DNA of 6,967 nucleotides from Clostridia bacterium (GCA_014378955.1 JACMMQ010000329.1:1-6967), one strand, 5' to 3'; numbered from the stretch's first letter, positions 1-5,863 are shown. Notes: generated from the letters alone by a model not told the origin. Numbers and translations: made by a program.

Positions 1-6
1 GGGTTT

Positions 7-110
7 CAAAAGGGTGGAACCCTTTGTCGACGACCGCAGTCGACGAAATCCAAACACTCAAAGAGTATTTTTCTTTGTTACTTTCTTTTTGCGATAGAAA
101 AAGAAAGTAA
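7..110. repeat. Cluster of four adjacent hairpins (putative dispersed palindromic repeat)
   Basis: Four inverted repeats follow one another. The first is CAAAAGGGT/ACCCTTTG at 7-15 and 19-26, with one bulged A and a 3-base loop. The second is GTCGAC/GTCGAC at 26-31 and 39-44. The third is CAAAGA/TCTTTG at 59-64 and 72-77. The fourth is a perfect 13-bp stem, TTACTTTCTTTTT/AAAAAGAAAGTAA, at 78-90 and 98-110. The last three stems all enclose exactly 7 bases. No convincing protein is encoded here. The element lies beyond the terminator of the neighbouring PA14 gene, where dispersed palindromic repeats often sit. From memory, the 13-bp stem resembles palindromes scattered through many bacterial genomes, but copy number cannot be judged from one window. 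The element may continue past the left edge. Confidence 0.6.
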
Positions 111-124
111 GGTTTTCATGTAGC

Positions 125-169
125 AAAAAATACACCCCCATGCCCTATTATATGTAAGGGTTGGGGGTG
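125..169 (-). terminator. Intrinsic terminator of the PA14 protein gene
   Basis: Read on the minus strand, a GC-rich stem CACCCCCA/TGGGGGTG (162-169 with 133-140) is extended inward by AGGG/CCCT (157-160 with 143-146). It is followed directly by TATTTTTT, which is the A-run at 125-130 on the plus strand. It lies about 40 bases after the stop codon at 211 and is a textbook rho-independent terminator. Confidence 0.88.
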
Positions 170-210
170 ATGTGTTATTGAATTATGCTTATGCTATTTT
201 GCCTTATAGG

Positions 211-2250
211 TTAAGGAAGCTGACTGTAAAGGTATTTTTGTGGGATTATGCCGCCTTCTCCTATACCTTCGCTTGACCATAACAACTGGCAGGTTGCACT
301 AAAGATACCTTGATAGTATTCTACCCGAACTTTATGGAACTTCTTGTTCACCATGGATACCGTTGCGGAATATGAAACATTTGAATTGGGGTGCCATTGG
401 TCTATTACCAATGCGTCGTCAAAATACACACGTACGCCATCATCGGCTGCTACTGTTAACTGTAAATCCTCTGTATATTTGCCCTCTATATAACCTTCCC
501 ATACGGCTGAGAAGTTTTGTTTAGGGACAATTGCCGCAACATGCTCAAAACCTTCTTGATCTAAAATAGGCTCAACGGTCGTCAAAATAAGGTCGCTACC
601 ATTATTCAGCCCGTCCTTACCCGTATAATAGCTAGCCTTCAAGCCATCGCCAGTGCCTCTCGTGGTATTCACCCTGCCCAATGCTACAGGCGGTTGATAG
701 AAGCAAACCTCTGGGGGTACGATTTGTCTTGGTGTGCTATCACTTTCCCAAAGTAGGATACAAGCCGCATAAATAGGCATTTGCTGATATTCAAGTTTGA
801 TAGGATATTTCTTCCCAGCTTCTAAGTAAATAGATTGCGTTGACTTTGTAAAATCAAAGCTAACCAGTCCCCATCGGTCTACGAGCTGTTGTCCATCCAC
901 CCATAGTCTAATGCCGTCGTCAGAATAGAGCGAGAAGGTATAATCGCCTGTAGTCTGTGGCACAATGAAACCCGTCCAACGTGCGGAGAATGTCTTAAGC
1001 TCAATGGTTTCATCTGGTGTCTGTGTTGTAAGCCAGTTATGGTTTACGTTTGGCTCAATCGTCATCAAGCGCTTGTAGGTTTCCTTTGTCGGCTGTTCAG
1101 CATCGTAATACTCGGTATATAAGCCTGGCAACAACCCAGGTATTGCCGTTGGTTCAGTGGTTGGTTGCGCTGTAGGTGTTGATGTAGATGCAGGTGTTGC
1201 GGTTGGAGCACCCGTTGGAGCTGCTGTAGGAATAGCTGTTGGTACTGCAGTAGGACTTGGCGTTGCTACTATTTCATCCTCCAACCAGTCGTCTAGCACT
1301 GTGAAATTATCCGCATACGTTGCGCCGTCCCATGCATCCCCCGTTGTGCCAATGTATTGAAATTGATTGCAAATAAAACTACCCTTGAAAACGGTATTGG
1401 TAAACGCAAGATTTTTATTGGGCATATAGGCAACAGCATCAATACGCGTTGTTTTCAAAGTGACATCCGAGCTAAACGCAAATTTCCCTGTTAATTTTGC
1501 AAATATCGTTGTGCTATCGGTATAATTCACTTGATCTACCAACGTTACGATTTTATCCAAGGCAATGTTAAAATTGGGCTTTACCGCCGACACATTGATT
1601 TGACGTACGACCAAATATACTTTTTTTGCACCAATTACTGTAATGGATTTCGAGCCTGTATCAGGTAAGTTTAATTTATCGATATAGACAATTGCAAAAT
1701 CATCCGTTGTCATTTGGGAAACATCAATTTGAAGTGTTGCACCACTTCTCAAAGTAACATTATTCAAAACACGATTATAATAGTTGCTTCTATTGTTCAA
1801 CACAATGGTACTGGTGTTGTACAAGGTCAAATCATCAGAAAGCGTGGTGTCTTGTGGTACAAAAGGCTTTACAGAACGCAAGCTAGGAAACGTTGCGGTT
1901 GTCGCTGGTGTGCCATACGTTTGAATAGTCGACTTTGTTTGGTCACCAACAATCGCAACATCGCTATTGACATAATATTTAGCATTAGAACCAGACCTTA
2001 TCCCTAACTTTAAAGTCCCGCTTTTTATACCGAAATAATTGTCATTACTTACGGTAGAACCCGCCAAGTCCAAGTCTCCCTTGCTCAATACACCATAGTT
2101 GATAAGTGGGCTTGATGCTTCTACATCAAATTTGTTTGTTAAGTCAGCCACTTCAATGGTCGTGGCATATGCTGTCGGGCTAAAAGGTAAAACATTCAGC
2201 ATCATCATCGAGGTCAAAAGAAGTGACAAAACTTTTTTCATTTTTTTCAT
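211..2250 (-). CDS. Secreted surface protein with two PA14 domains
   Basis: The product has 679 residues starting at 2250, where TGGAGG (2259-2264) lies 8 bases upstream. A signal peptide covers residues 1-29 (MKKMKK, then a Leu/Met-rich core, cut after AYA). Residues 30-329 form a beta-rich region rich in Asn, Thr and Ser that I do not firmly recognise. It loosely resembles beta-solenoid cell-surface domains. Residues 330-371 are a Pro/Thr/Ala linker. PA14 domain 1 spans about 375-520 and PA14 domain 2 about 536-675. Each keeps the DDG motif (444-446 in SDDGIRLWVDG; 603-605 in ADDGVRVYFDD), which in lectin-type PA14 domains supplies calcium and sugar ligands. No LPXTG motif, S-layer homology domain or C-terminal membrane anchor is visible, so the protein is probably released or held non-covalently. 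PA14 domains usually bind glycans, so adhesion or matrix binding is the likely role. The mRNA leader carries a c-di-GMP-I riboswitch, which supports a role in sessile life. Confidence 0.9.
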   Translation of the reverse strand: MKKMKKVLSLLLTSMMMLNVLPFSPTAYATTIEVADLTNKFDVEASSPLINYGVLSKGDLDLAGSTVSNDNYFGIKSGTLKLGIRSGSNAKYYVNSDVAIVGDQTKSTIQTYGTPATTATFPSLRSVKPFVPQDTTLSDDLTLYNTSTIVLNNRSNYYNRVLNNVTLRSGATLQIDVSQMTTDDFAIVYIDKLNLPDTGSKSITVIGAKKVYLVVRQINVSAVKPNFNIALDKIVTLVDQVNYTDSTTIFAKLTGKFAFSSDVTLKTTRIDAVAYMPNKNLAFTNTVFKGSFICNQFQYIGTTGDAWDGATYADNFTVLDDWLEDEIVATPSPTAVPTAIPTAAPTGAPTATPASTSTPTAQPTTEPTAIPGLLPGLYTEYYDAEQPTKETYKRLMTIEPNVNHNWLTTQTPDETIELKTFSARWTGFIVPQTTGDYTFSLYSDDGIRLWVDGQQLVDRWGLVSFDFTKSTQSIYLEAGKKYPIKLEYQQMPIYAACILLWESDSTPRQIVPPEVCFYQPPVALGRVNTTRGTGDGLKASYYTGKDGLNNGSDLILTTVEPILDQEGFEHVAAIVPKQNFSAVWEGYIEGKYTEDLQLTVAADDGVRVYFDDALVIDQWHPNSNVSYSATVSMVNKKFHKVRVEYYQGIFSATCQLLWSSEGIGEGGIIPQKYLYSQLP
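1138..1263 (-). repeat. Pro/Thr-rich linker coding repeat (PT motif)
   Basis: This segment codes residues 330-371 of the PA14 protein, a low-complexity series of PTA, IPT and APT units. It separates the N-terminal beta-rich region from the PA14 pair. Such linkers are extended spacers in Gram-positive exoproteins and are often O-glycosylated. The repeated codons could vary in number between strains. Confidence 0.75.
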
Positions 2251-2258
2251 GATAAATT

Positions 2259-2264
2259 CCTCCA
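2259..2264 (-). promoter_or_regulatory. Ribosome binding site that fixes the PA14 gene start
   Basis: TGGAGG lies 8 bases upstream of the ATG at 2250, which begins MKKMKKVLSLLL, a normal signal peptide start. The in-frame ATG at 2265 overlaps this site itself and has no good ribosome site of its own, so 2250 is the better start. Confidence 0.85.
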
Positions 2265-2296
2265 TTCCGTTATTTACACAATTGGTAAATTGGAAC
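2265..2296 (-). promoter_or_regulatory. Possible expression-platform hairpin of the riboswitch
   Basis: Between the aptamer and the ribosome site the minus strand can fold as GTTCC (2292-2296) with GGAAT (2265-2269), and inside that ATTTAC with GTAAAT around the loop CAATTGT. The hairpin abuts TGGAGG. It has no T-tract, so it is not an intrinsic terminator, and control of translation start is the simpler reading. The TTCC at 2292-2295 could instead pair with GGAA at 2380-2383, just 5' of the aptamer, as the base of the aptamer. Ligand binding could therefore shift TTCC between the two partners. This is inference from pairing by eye. Confidence 0.45.
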
Positions 2297-2299
2297 TTT

Positions 2300-2371
2300 G
2301 GCAGCTGGCTGTCTTATCCTTGCGGATTTAGACCCTCTAGTTTTGCGTCACTATCTTTCGATAGCTTTGCC
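2300..2371 (-). ncRNA. Cyclic-di-GMP-I (GEMM-I) riboswitch aptamer
   Basis: On the minus strand the segment shows the GEMM-I landmarks in order. These are GGCAAAG, a hairpin CTATC-GAAA-GATAG with the GNRA loop used for docking, GACGCAAAAC, GGGTCTAA, a second arm closed by ATCC-GCAA-GGAT and GTCT/AGAC, and the 3' strand AGCCAGCTGCC. By alignment from memory with the Vibrio cholerae Vc2 aptamer, the ligand-contacting G20 is a G here (position 2371). This points to c-di-GMP rather than the cGAMP-sensing A20 variant. The 3' strand seems one base shorter than the usual AGCCRGGTTGCC. The aptamer lies in the leader of the PA14 protein gene, about 40 bases after the predicted transcription start and 49 bases before the ATG. 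Whether ligand turns expression on or off cannot be read from sequence alone. Confidence 0.9.
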
Positions 2372-2420
2372 TTTTTCATTTCCTAAGCATTCTTTTTAAT
2401 TGGAAATCTTTTCTAATAAT

Positions 2421-2449
2421 ACTATATCACACCTATTTATAAAATTCAA
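2421..2449 (-). promoter_or_regulatory. Sigma-A promoter of the riboswitch/PA14 unit
   Basis: The -35 box is TTGAAT (2444-2449), followed by a 17-base spacer and the -10 box TATAGT (2421-2426). The -10 is preceded by TG plus one base, giving an extended -10. Transcription should start near 2414, leaving a short leader before the aptamer. Confidence 0.75.
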
Positions 2450-2514
2450 GGGAAAAGTTGGATATTATTTATACTATTTATGTATTTTTATTCCTCCCAA
2501 TATTGTGACCTTAA

Positions 2515-2670
2515 TTAGTCATCGTGTTTGTCTAAATCTTGTTTTTTTCGTTCATCCTTTTCCTCTATTTTGTTAAATCGTTTCGTAATTCTAATGAGTA
2601 CTAAAAAGCTTATTATTCCAAAAATTACAGCAGAGCCTAATAAACTGATGATTATAAATTTTTCTGACAT
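2515..2670 (-). CDS. Small single-pass membrane protein, 51 residues
   Basis: The ATG at 2670 opens a 51-residue frame (MSEKFIIISLLGSAV...) that ends in TAA at 2515. It has a strong ribosome site, AAGGTGGAGG, ending 3 bases before the ATG. Residues 5-27 are one hydrophobic membrane span (FIIISLLGSAVIFGIISFLVLI). The rest, RITKRFNKIEEKDERKKQDLDKHDD, is highly charged and probably a short cytosolic helix or coiled coil. A predicted promoter lies about 100 bases upstream. No terminator is visible after the stop, so transcripts may run into the downstream riboswitch unit. I recognise no family. The pattern of one span plus charged tail is common among small regulatory or scaffold membrane peptides, and the function is unknown. 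Confidence 0.72.
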   Translation of the reverse strand: MSEKFIIISLLGSAVIFGIISFLVLIRITKRFNKIEEKDERKKQDLDKHDD

Positions 2671-2768
2671 GTGCCTCCACCTTTCTTTGGTTATTTAAAT
2701 TTCATTCGTTATAAATATTTATTATATTATATGCGACCACTATGCTTTTGAGCAGTTAGATTGAAAAT

Positions 2769-2797
2769 ACTATATCATTTCAAAGGATAAATTTCAA
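2769..2797 (-). promoter_or_regulatory. Sigma-A promoter of the 51-residue membrane protein
   Basis: The -35 box is TTGAAA (2792-2797), with a 17-base spacer and the -10 box TATAGT (2769-2774). The -10 is again extended by TGA. Start near 2762 gives a leader of roughly 90 bases. That leader holds a small TGCT-CAAA-AGCA hairpin and AT-rich sequence, with no riboswitch that I recognise. Confidence 0.75.
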
Positions 2798-2815
2798 TAA
2801 TTAATTATGCATACG

Positions 2816-2846
2816 AAAAAAGAGGTATGGTTTCCCACAACCCCTT
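2816..2846 (-). terminator. Intrinsic terminator of the MORN-repeat protein gene
   Basis: The minus strand reads AGGGGTTGTGG, GAAA loop, CCATACCTCT, then TTTTTT. The stem has about ten pairs with one bulged T and two G-T pairs. It begins about 12 bases after the stop codon at 2858 and separates this gene from the small-protein promoter just downstream. Confidence 0.82.
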
Positions 2847-2857
2847 ATGATTTAAGC

Positions 2858-3742
2858 TTATTCAGCAGGTAAATCGTTCTTGAACTGTCCAGTAAATAAA
2901 ACTGTGCCATCCTCATCATAGAGCTTACCAAAGCCATCCATTAGATCATTGACAAAGCTACCTTCATAATACAATTTACCAATATCACTATACAACTTTC
3001 CTACCCCATTGTATTGGTCGTTTGCCCATTCTCCGTCATACAACAATGCACCATTTTCATAATATATTTTTCCGACGCCGTTTAACGCATTTAGTTTAAC
3101 CATTCCGTCATAGTAAATTTCGCCACTTTCATAATAAAATTTACCATAACCATGCCAATTTCCACCAAGAAAAGCACCTTCATACCAAAGCTTGCCACTG
3201 TCATAAAACTCTTTGCCTGTGCCGTCAGGAATGCCATTTAAAAGCTGTCCTTCATATTTCACAACACCCGTATCATATTTTAGCGTGCCCGTCGTTCTAG
3301 CACTCTTTTCGCCGCCAACAATGGTTATAATACGTGTATCACCATTCCAGCTTACAGTCAACCCTAAGCTTTCAGATATAAAACGAAGCGGTACTAATGT
3401 TCTACCATTTTCAATCGTAGGTGGTGCATCTATGGTTTTAGCAACTTTGTTCACTGTTGCGTTGACACTGTCTATTTGCAAGCTGATTACAGTATCTCCT
3501 TTTGTGCCTATAACCGTGCGTGTATCTGCTTGCCACTCTACGGTTGCATCTAACGCTTCAAATATTTTGCGAAAGGGTACAAATGTCCTATCAGCAATAA
3601 TTTTAGGCGCTACATCAAAAGTCTGCTGTACACCATTTACAAACACCTCAATATCTTCCTCTTGTGCAAATGCATTTGCTTGCATAAAGGTTAAAAGCAC
3701 GACCGCTAAACAAATTATGTACTTCACTATTCTCTTTTGCAT
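2858..3742 (-). CDS. Exported copper-amine-oxidase-like N-domain protein with MORN repeats
   Basis: This 294-residue protein starts at the ATG at 3742, with GGAGG 8 bases upstream. Residues 1-26 are a signal peptide (basic MQKRIVK, hydrophobic core, cut after AFA). Residues 31-143 form the copper-amine-oxidase N-terminal-like domain (the PF07833 type), with its two typical half motifs: RTFVPFRKIFEALDATVEW (52-70) and RTLVPLRFISESLGLTVSW (114-132). Despite its name this domain is not catalytic. In Firmicutes it is common on secreted and wall proteins and is thought to bind the cell envelope. Residues 163-294 carry six MORN_2-like repeats of the form YEGxFxNxxxxGxGKxYYxxG. The protein is therefore an extracytoplasmic scaffold or binding protein, not an enzyme. 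It has its own promoter and terminator. Similar MORN tails occur in the YwqK-type family. The exact partner is unknown. Confidence 0.88.
   Translation of the reverse strand: MQKRIVKYIICLAVVLLTFMQANAFAQEEDIEVFVNGVQQTFDVAPKIIADRTFVPFRKIFEALDATVEWQADTRTVIGTKGDTVISLQIDSVNATVNKVAKTIDAPPTIENGRTLVPLRFISESLGLTVSWNGDTRIITIVGGEKSARTTGTLKYDTGVVKYEGQLLNGIPDGTGKEFYDSGKLWYEGAFLGGNWHGYGKFYYESGEIYYDGMVKLNALNGVGKIYYENGALLYDGEWANDQYNGVGKLYSDIGKLYYEGSFVNDLMDGFGKLYDEDGTVLFTGQFKNDLPAE
2861..3256 (-). repeat. 72-bp tandem repeats coding six MORN units
   Basis: The aromatic residues that open each unit fall at 163, 187, 211, 235, 259 and 283, spaced exactly 24 residues (72 bases) with no insertion or deletion. The last unit is incomplete. 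The DNA of the units has diverged in many codons while the Gly and Tyr positions are kept. This suggests old duplications held by selection. Confidence 0.85.
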
Positions 3743-3775
3743 GTCAAGCCCTCCGTAAATTATAATGATACTCTC

Positions 3776-3804
3776 ACAATACCACTTTTTTTAATACTTT
3801 TCAA
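3776..3804 (-). promoter_or_regulatory. Probable promoter of the MORN-repeat protein gene
   Basis: The -35 box TTGAAA (3799-3804) is followed by a 17-base spacer and TATTGT (3776-3781). Start near 3769 leaves a leader of about 26 bases containing the ribosome site. It diverges from the rnpB promoter, with about 60 bases between the -35 boxes. Confidence 0.55.
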
Positions 3805-3864
3805 GTATATTGTTCATTTTGGCGATTATTACTAGATTGAAAGCCACATTCCCAACAGTTTCAT

Positions 3865-3893
3865 TTGACAGTCACCCGAAATTTTGTTAATAT
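3865..3893 (+). promoter_or_regulatory. Promoter of rnpB
   Basis: A perfect -35 box TTGACA (3865-3870) is followed by a 17-base spacer and TAATAT (3888-3893). The predicted start falls at about 3900-3901, exactly where the RNase P RNA begins. The consensus -35 fits a strong constitutive gene. Confidence 0.8.
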
Positions 3894-3900
3894 AGTAGGC

Positions 3901-4256
3901 ACGAGCAAGCCAGATGGTTGCGTGTGCAGTATCGAAAGGTCGCATACGAGGAAAGTCCGAGCTCCATAGGGCAGGGTGCCGGGTAACTCCCGGTGGAGGC
4001 GACTCCAAGGAAAGTGCAACAGAGATATACCGCCTAAATTCATTTATGAATTTAGGTAAGGGTGGAAAGGCGAGGTAAGAGCTCACCAGCGATTTGGCGA
4101 CTTATCGGCTATGTAAACCCCACTCGGAGCAACACCGAAAAGAGGAGATTTAGATCGGCCCGATTTTCTCCCGGGTAGGTGGCTAAAGTGATGCAGTAAT
4201 GTATCGCGTAGATAGATGACCATCTAATACAGAACTCGGCTTACAGACTTGCTCGC
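3901..4256 (+). ncRNA. rnpB: RNase P RNA, bacterial type A
   Basis: This is the catalytic RNA of ribonuclease P, which together with the RnpA protein cuts the 5' leader from precursor tRNAs. The ends pair as helix P1 (CGAGCAAG at the 5' end with CTTGCTCG at the 3' end). Universal core blocks are present: GAGGAAAGTCC (3948-3958), CATAGGGCAGGGTGCC (3965-3980), AAAGTGCAACAGAGA (4011-4025), the GGTAAGGGTGGAAAGG block (4055-4070), GTAAACCCCACTCGGAGCAA, and AGAACTCGGCTTAC (4231-4244). The GGT in GGGTAGG (4174-4176) is the loop that pairs with the tRNA CCA end. P12 is an AT-rich hairpin at 4033-4056. The P13/P14 and P16/P17 arms mark the ancestral type A fold rather than the Bacillus type B. The 356-nt length is normal. 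It is flanked by its own promoter and terminator. Confidence 0.97.
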
Positions 4257-4291
4257 AAAAAACAACATCCCCTAAAAGGATGTTGTTTTTT
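4257..4291. terminator. Bidirectional terminator between rnpB and the Gtr-like operon
   Basis: The 14-bp perfect inverted repeat AAAAAACAACATCC/GGATGTTGTTTTTT surrounds the loop CCTAAAA. On the plus strand it ends in a T-run straight after rnpB. On the minus strand it ends in a T-run 7 bases after the stop codon at 4298. One hairpin can thus stop both convergent transcripts. Confidence 0.88.
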
Positions 4292-4297
4292 AAGTAC

Positions 4298-5863
4298 TTA
4301 TTTTTTTGCGAAATATTGATAAAAAACAGAACTATTAATGCTACCCACAAAATTGTCAGTGTCCATTCCGTGCTTTAAGCCATTCAACGAACGGATGTCA
4401 TTTGCTATATAAGGCTTTGGGTCTAGTGGACTGTTTAAGTAGGGTAAGGTATTAAAAACGGAGCGTTGCATTTCCAGTATGGGTGTGCAAGCGCCAATGA
4501 GCAGTACAATGCATAAAGCTACTTTTTGAGCCTTTGCGTAATGCCAAGTGCTTTTAGCAGGTTTTATAGGTTTGTTTTTCATCCTGCCTTTTTGCTTACT
4601 CATAATCACATTTTGCGGCAAACTTTCAACTGGTTTATACAGTGTATGGATCACTAAAATCATTAAAATCATTAACGCTGGAATGGATACGCGCATACAA
4701 AAGTCACCGCCAAATCCAACCCTTATCCACGGAATAATCATCAAACTAACGACTGCAATCCAATAATTGACGTTACGACGCTCGGTTGGATAAAGCAGTA
4801 ATGCAAGCACACCAAAATCCATTAAAATAAAAATCAAATAAGTCTTTGAAACATCATGAAACGTATATTTTGAACCTGATAAATTAGCAGATAAATAGAG
4901 ATAGCTGATGATTAAAACGGTTAAGCCCCCAGCTACATTTTGAAAGGTTAAGCATCGCAAAAAGGCTTGCCATAATGCATGCATACTCTTTTGAAAGCTT
5001 TTTACCTTGTCCTTTTTAGCACCAGGTAATTTTGCAAATGCTTTATAGAGCACAAAAGGGATAAGCCCCACAAATGAAAACGGCCCTTGTAGCATGCATA
5101 ATGCATATACAAAAAATAACGACTTGACATTTTCCATATTGAGCATCAACGAAATAACCAACCACGGTCCTATCGTTTGGTTAAACACCCAATAGAGCAA
5201 CGTTGTGTTGGATGAAAACTGCATAATGCCTGTCCACGATTCAATGTGTGAGGTGATAGGGGGAAATCTACCTGACATAAAATAATAGCCCAAGATATCT
5301 AAGCCTGAAAAGAAAATCAGTATTAGAATTATCGGTAATGATATTTTCTTAATTGTACGGCACATAAAATATCCTACCATGGCAATGCCAATGACCACCC
5401 AAAAATATAAAAACAAATTTGCGGCGTACCAACCGAGCAGCTTACCCACCAGTGCCGCCGGAAGCCACAAGGCAATGTAATAGACCAAAAACACCTTATT
5501 GGTATCGGACGCATTGCCAAAATCATACACCACTGGCCAATTGCGTTCAACCAAATCACGGAAAATAGCATTGCGATAATGATGGTCGCTATTTTGAAAG
5601 GACAGCCCACCAACCCCAGAAAAGGCGACCCAAATGGCAATGAGTACAATTGCACCCACAAATATAAGCCATTCACGTCGTCCAATGGTAAATGTCCAAT
5701 TTGCATCTATGTTTTTTATAGCGAGCCAATAGCTTATTAGCACAATAACGGTTGTTGGAATAGCAACGAACCACGTCAACCAACCGAGTAAAAAGATTAC
5801 CATCGGTAGCACTAAGTATGTAAATGCTGCTATAAACATGCCTCTATCTAATTTTTCGCTCAT
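4298..5863 (-). CDS. Polytopic membrane protein, putative GT-C-type glycosyltransferase
   Basis: The 521-residue protein has about 11-13 hydrophobic spans (for example 10-32, 33-49, 66-83, 146-166, 174-194, 247-273, 308-326, 340-357, 392-408, 446-462) and a short soluble tail. A hydrophilic loop after the third span reads NSDHHYRNAIFRDL (91-104). GT-C transferases carry acidic catalytic residues in such an early outer loop, so D93 is a candidate. Other likely conserved stretches are FNQTIGPWL (227-235) and GGDFCMRVSIPAL (385-397). The start at 5863 has AAGGAGG close upstream, and its ATG overlaps the TGA of the GtrA-like gene (ATGA). Coming third after a GT2 enzyme and GtrA, it fills the place of the serotype-specific transferase in Gtr systems. 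That system moves a sugar from polyprenyl phosphate to an envelope acceptor outside the membrane. Function rests on context and topology. A polymerase or transporter remains possible. Confidence 0.75.
   Translation of the reverse strand: MSEKLDRGMFIAAFTYLVLPMVIFLLGWLTWFVAIPTTVIVLISYWLAIKNIDANWTFTIGRREWLIFVGAIVLIAIWVAFSGVGGLSFQNSDHHYRNAIFRDLVERNWPVVYDFGNASDTNKVFLVYYIALWLPAALVGKLLGWYAANLFLYFWVVIGIAMVGYFMCRTIKKISLPIILILIFFSGLDILGYYFMSGRFPPITSHIESWTGIMQFSSNTTLLYWVFNQTIGPWLVISLMLNMENVKSLFFVYALCMLQGPFSFVGLIPFVLYKAFAKLPGAKKDKVKSFQKSMHALWQAFLRCLTFQNVAGGLTVLIISYLYLSANLSGSKYTFHDVSKTYLIFILMDFGVLALLLYPTERRNVNYWIAVVSLMIIPWIRVGFGGDFCMRVSIPALMILMILVIHTLYKPVESLPQNVIMSKQKGRMKNKPIKPAKSTWHYAKAQKVALCIVLLIGACTPILEMQRSVFNTLPYLNSPLDPKPYIANDIRSLNGLKHGMDTDNFVGSINSSVFYQYFAKK

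Noticed and set aside
78..119. 13-residue minus-strand frame MKTLLSFSIAKRK inside the 13-bp palindrome
   Set aside because: It is created by the inverted repeat, has no ribosome site and ends at once. Treated as part of the repeat.
1157..1360. Plus-strand open frame of 67 codons rich in Val, Ala and Gly
   Set aside because: It is the complement of the Pro/Thr linker of the PA14 gene. Its composition is a shadow of that repeat.
2251..2265. Upstream in-frame ATG at 2265 as the PA14 gene start
   Set aside because: This ATG is part of the ribosome site for the ATG at 2250 and would add MEEFI ahead of a normal signal peptide.
2099..2386. Plus-strand open frame of 95 codons
   Set aside because: It overlaps the riboswitch and the signal peptide end of the PA14 gene on the other strand and shows no family features.
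2493..2498. GGGAGG on the minus strand as ribosome site of another small gene
   Set aside because: No ATG, GTG or TTG follows at a proper distance with an open frame. It may be a chance match or a relic.
3213..3758. Plus-strand open frame of 181 codons
   Set aside because: It lies wholly opposite the MORN-repeat gene, which has signal peptide, ribosome site and recognised domains. No ribosome site supports the plus frame.
3759..3764. Perfect TATAAT on the minus strand ahead of the MORN-repeat gene
   Set aside because: No -35 box lies at a suitable distance, and a start from it would fall inside the ribosome site. The TTGAAA/TATTGT pair upstream fits better.
3891..3896. TATAGT as the -10 box of rnpB
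   Set aside because: Its spacing to TTGACA would be 20 bases and would start transcription inside P1. TAATAT at 3888 gives 17 bases and the right RNA start.
3832..4086. Minus-strand open frames of 84 and 60 codons
   Set aside because: They run antisense through RNase P RNA, whose conserved core explains the sequence.
5374..5706. Minus-strand 110-codon frame in another phase
   Set aside because: It overlaps the long polytopic membrane protein gene entirely and lacks a ribosome site.
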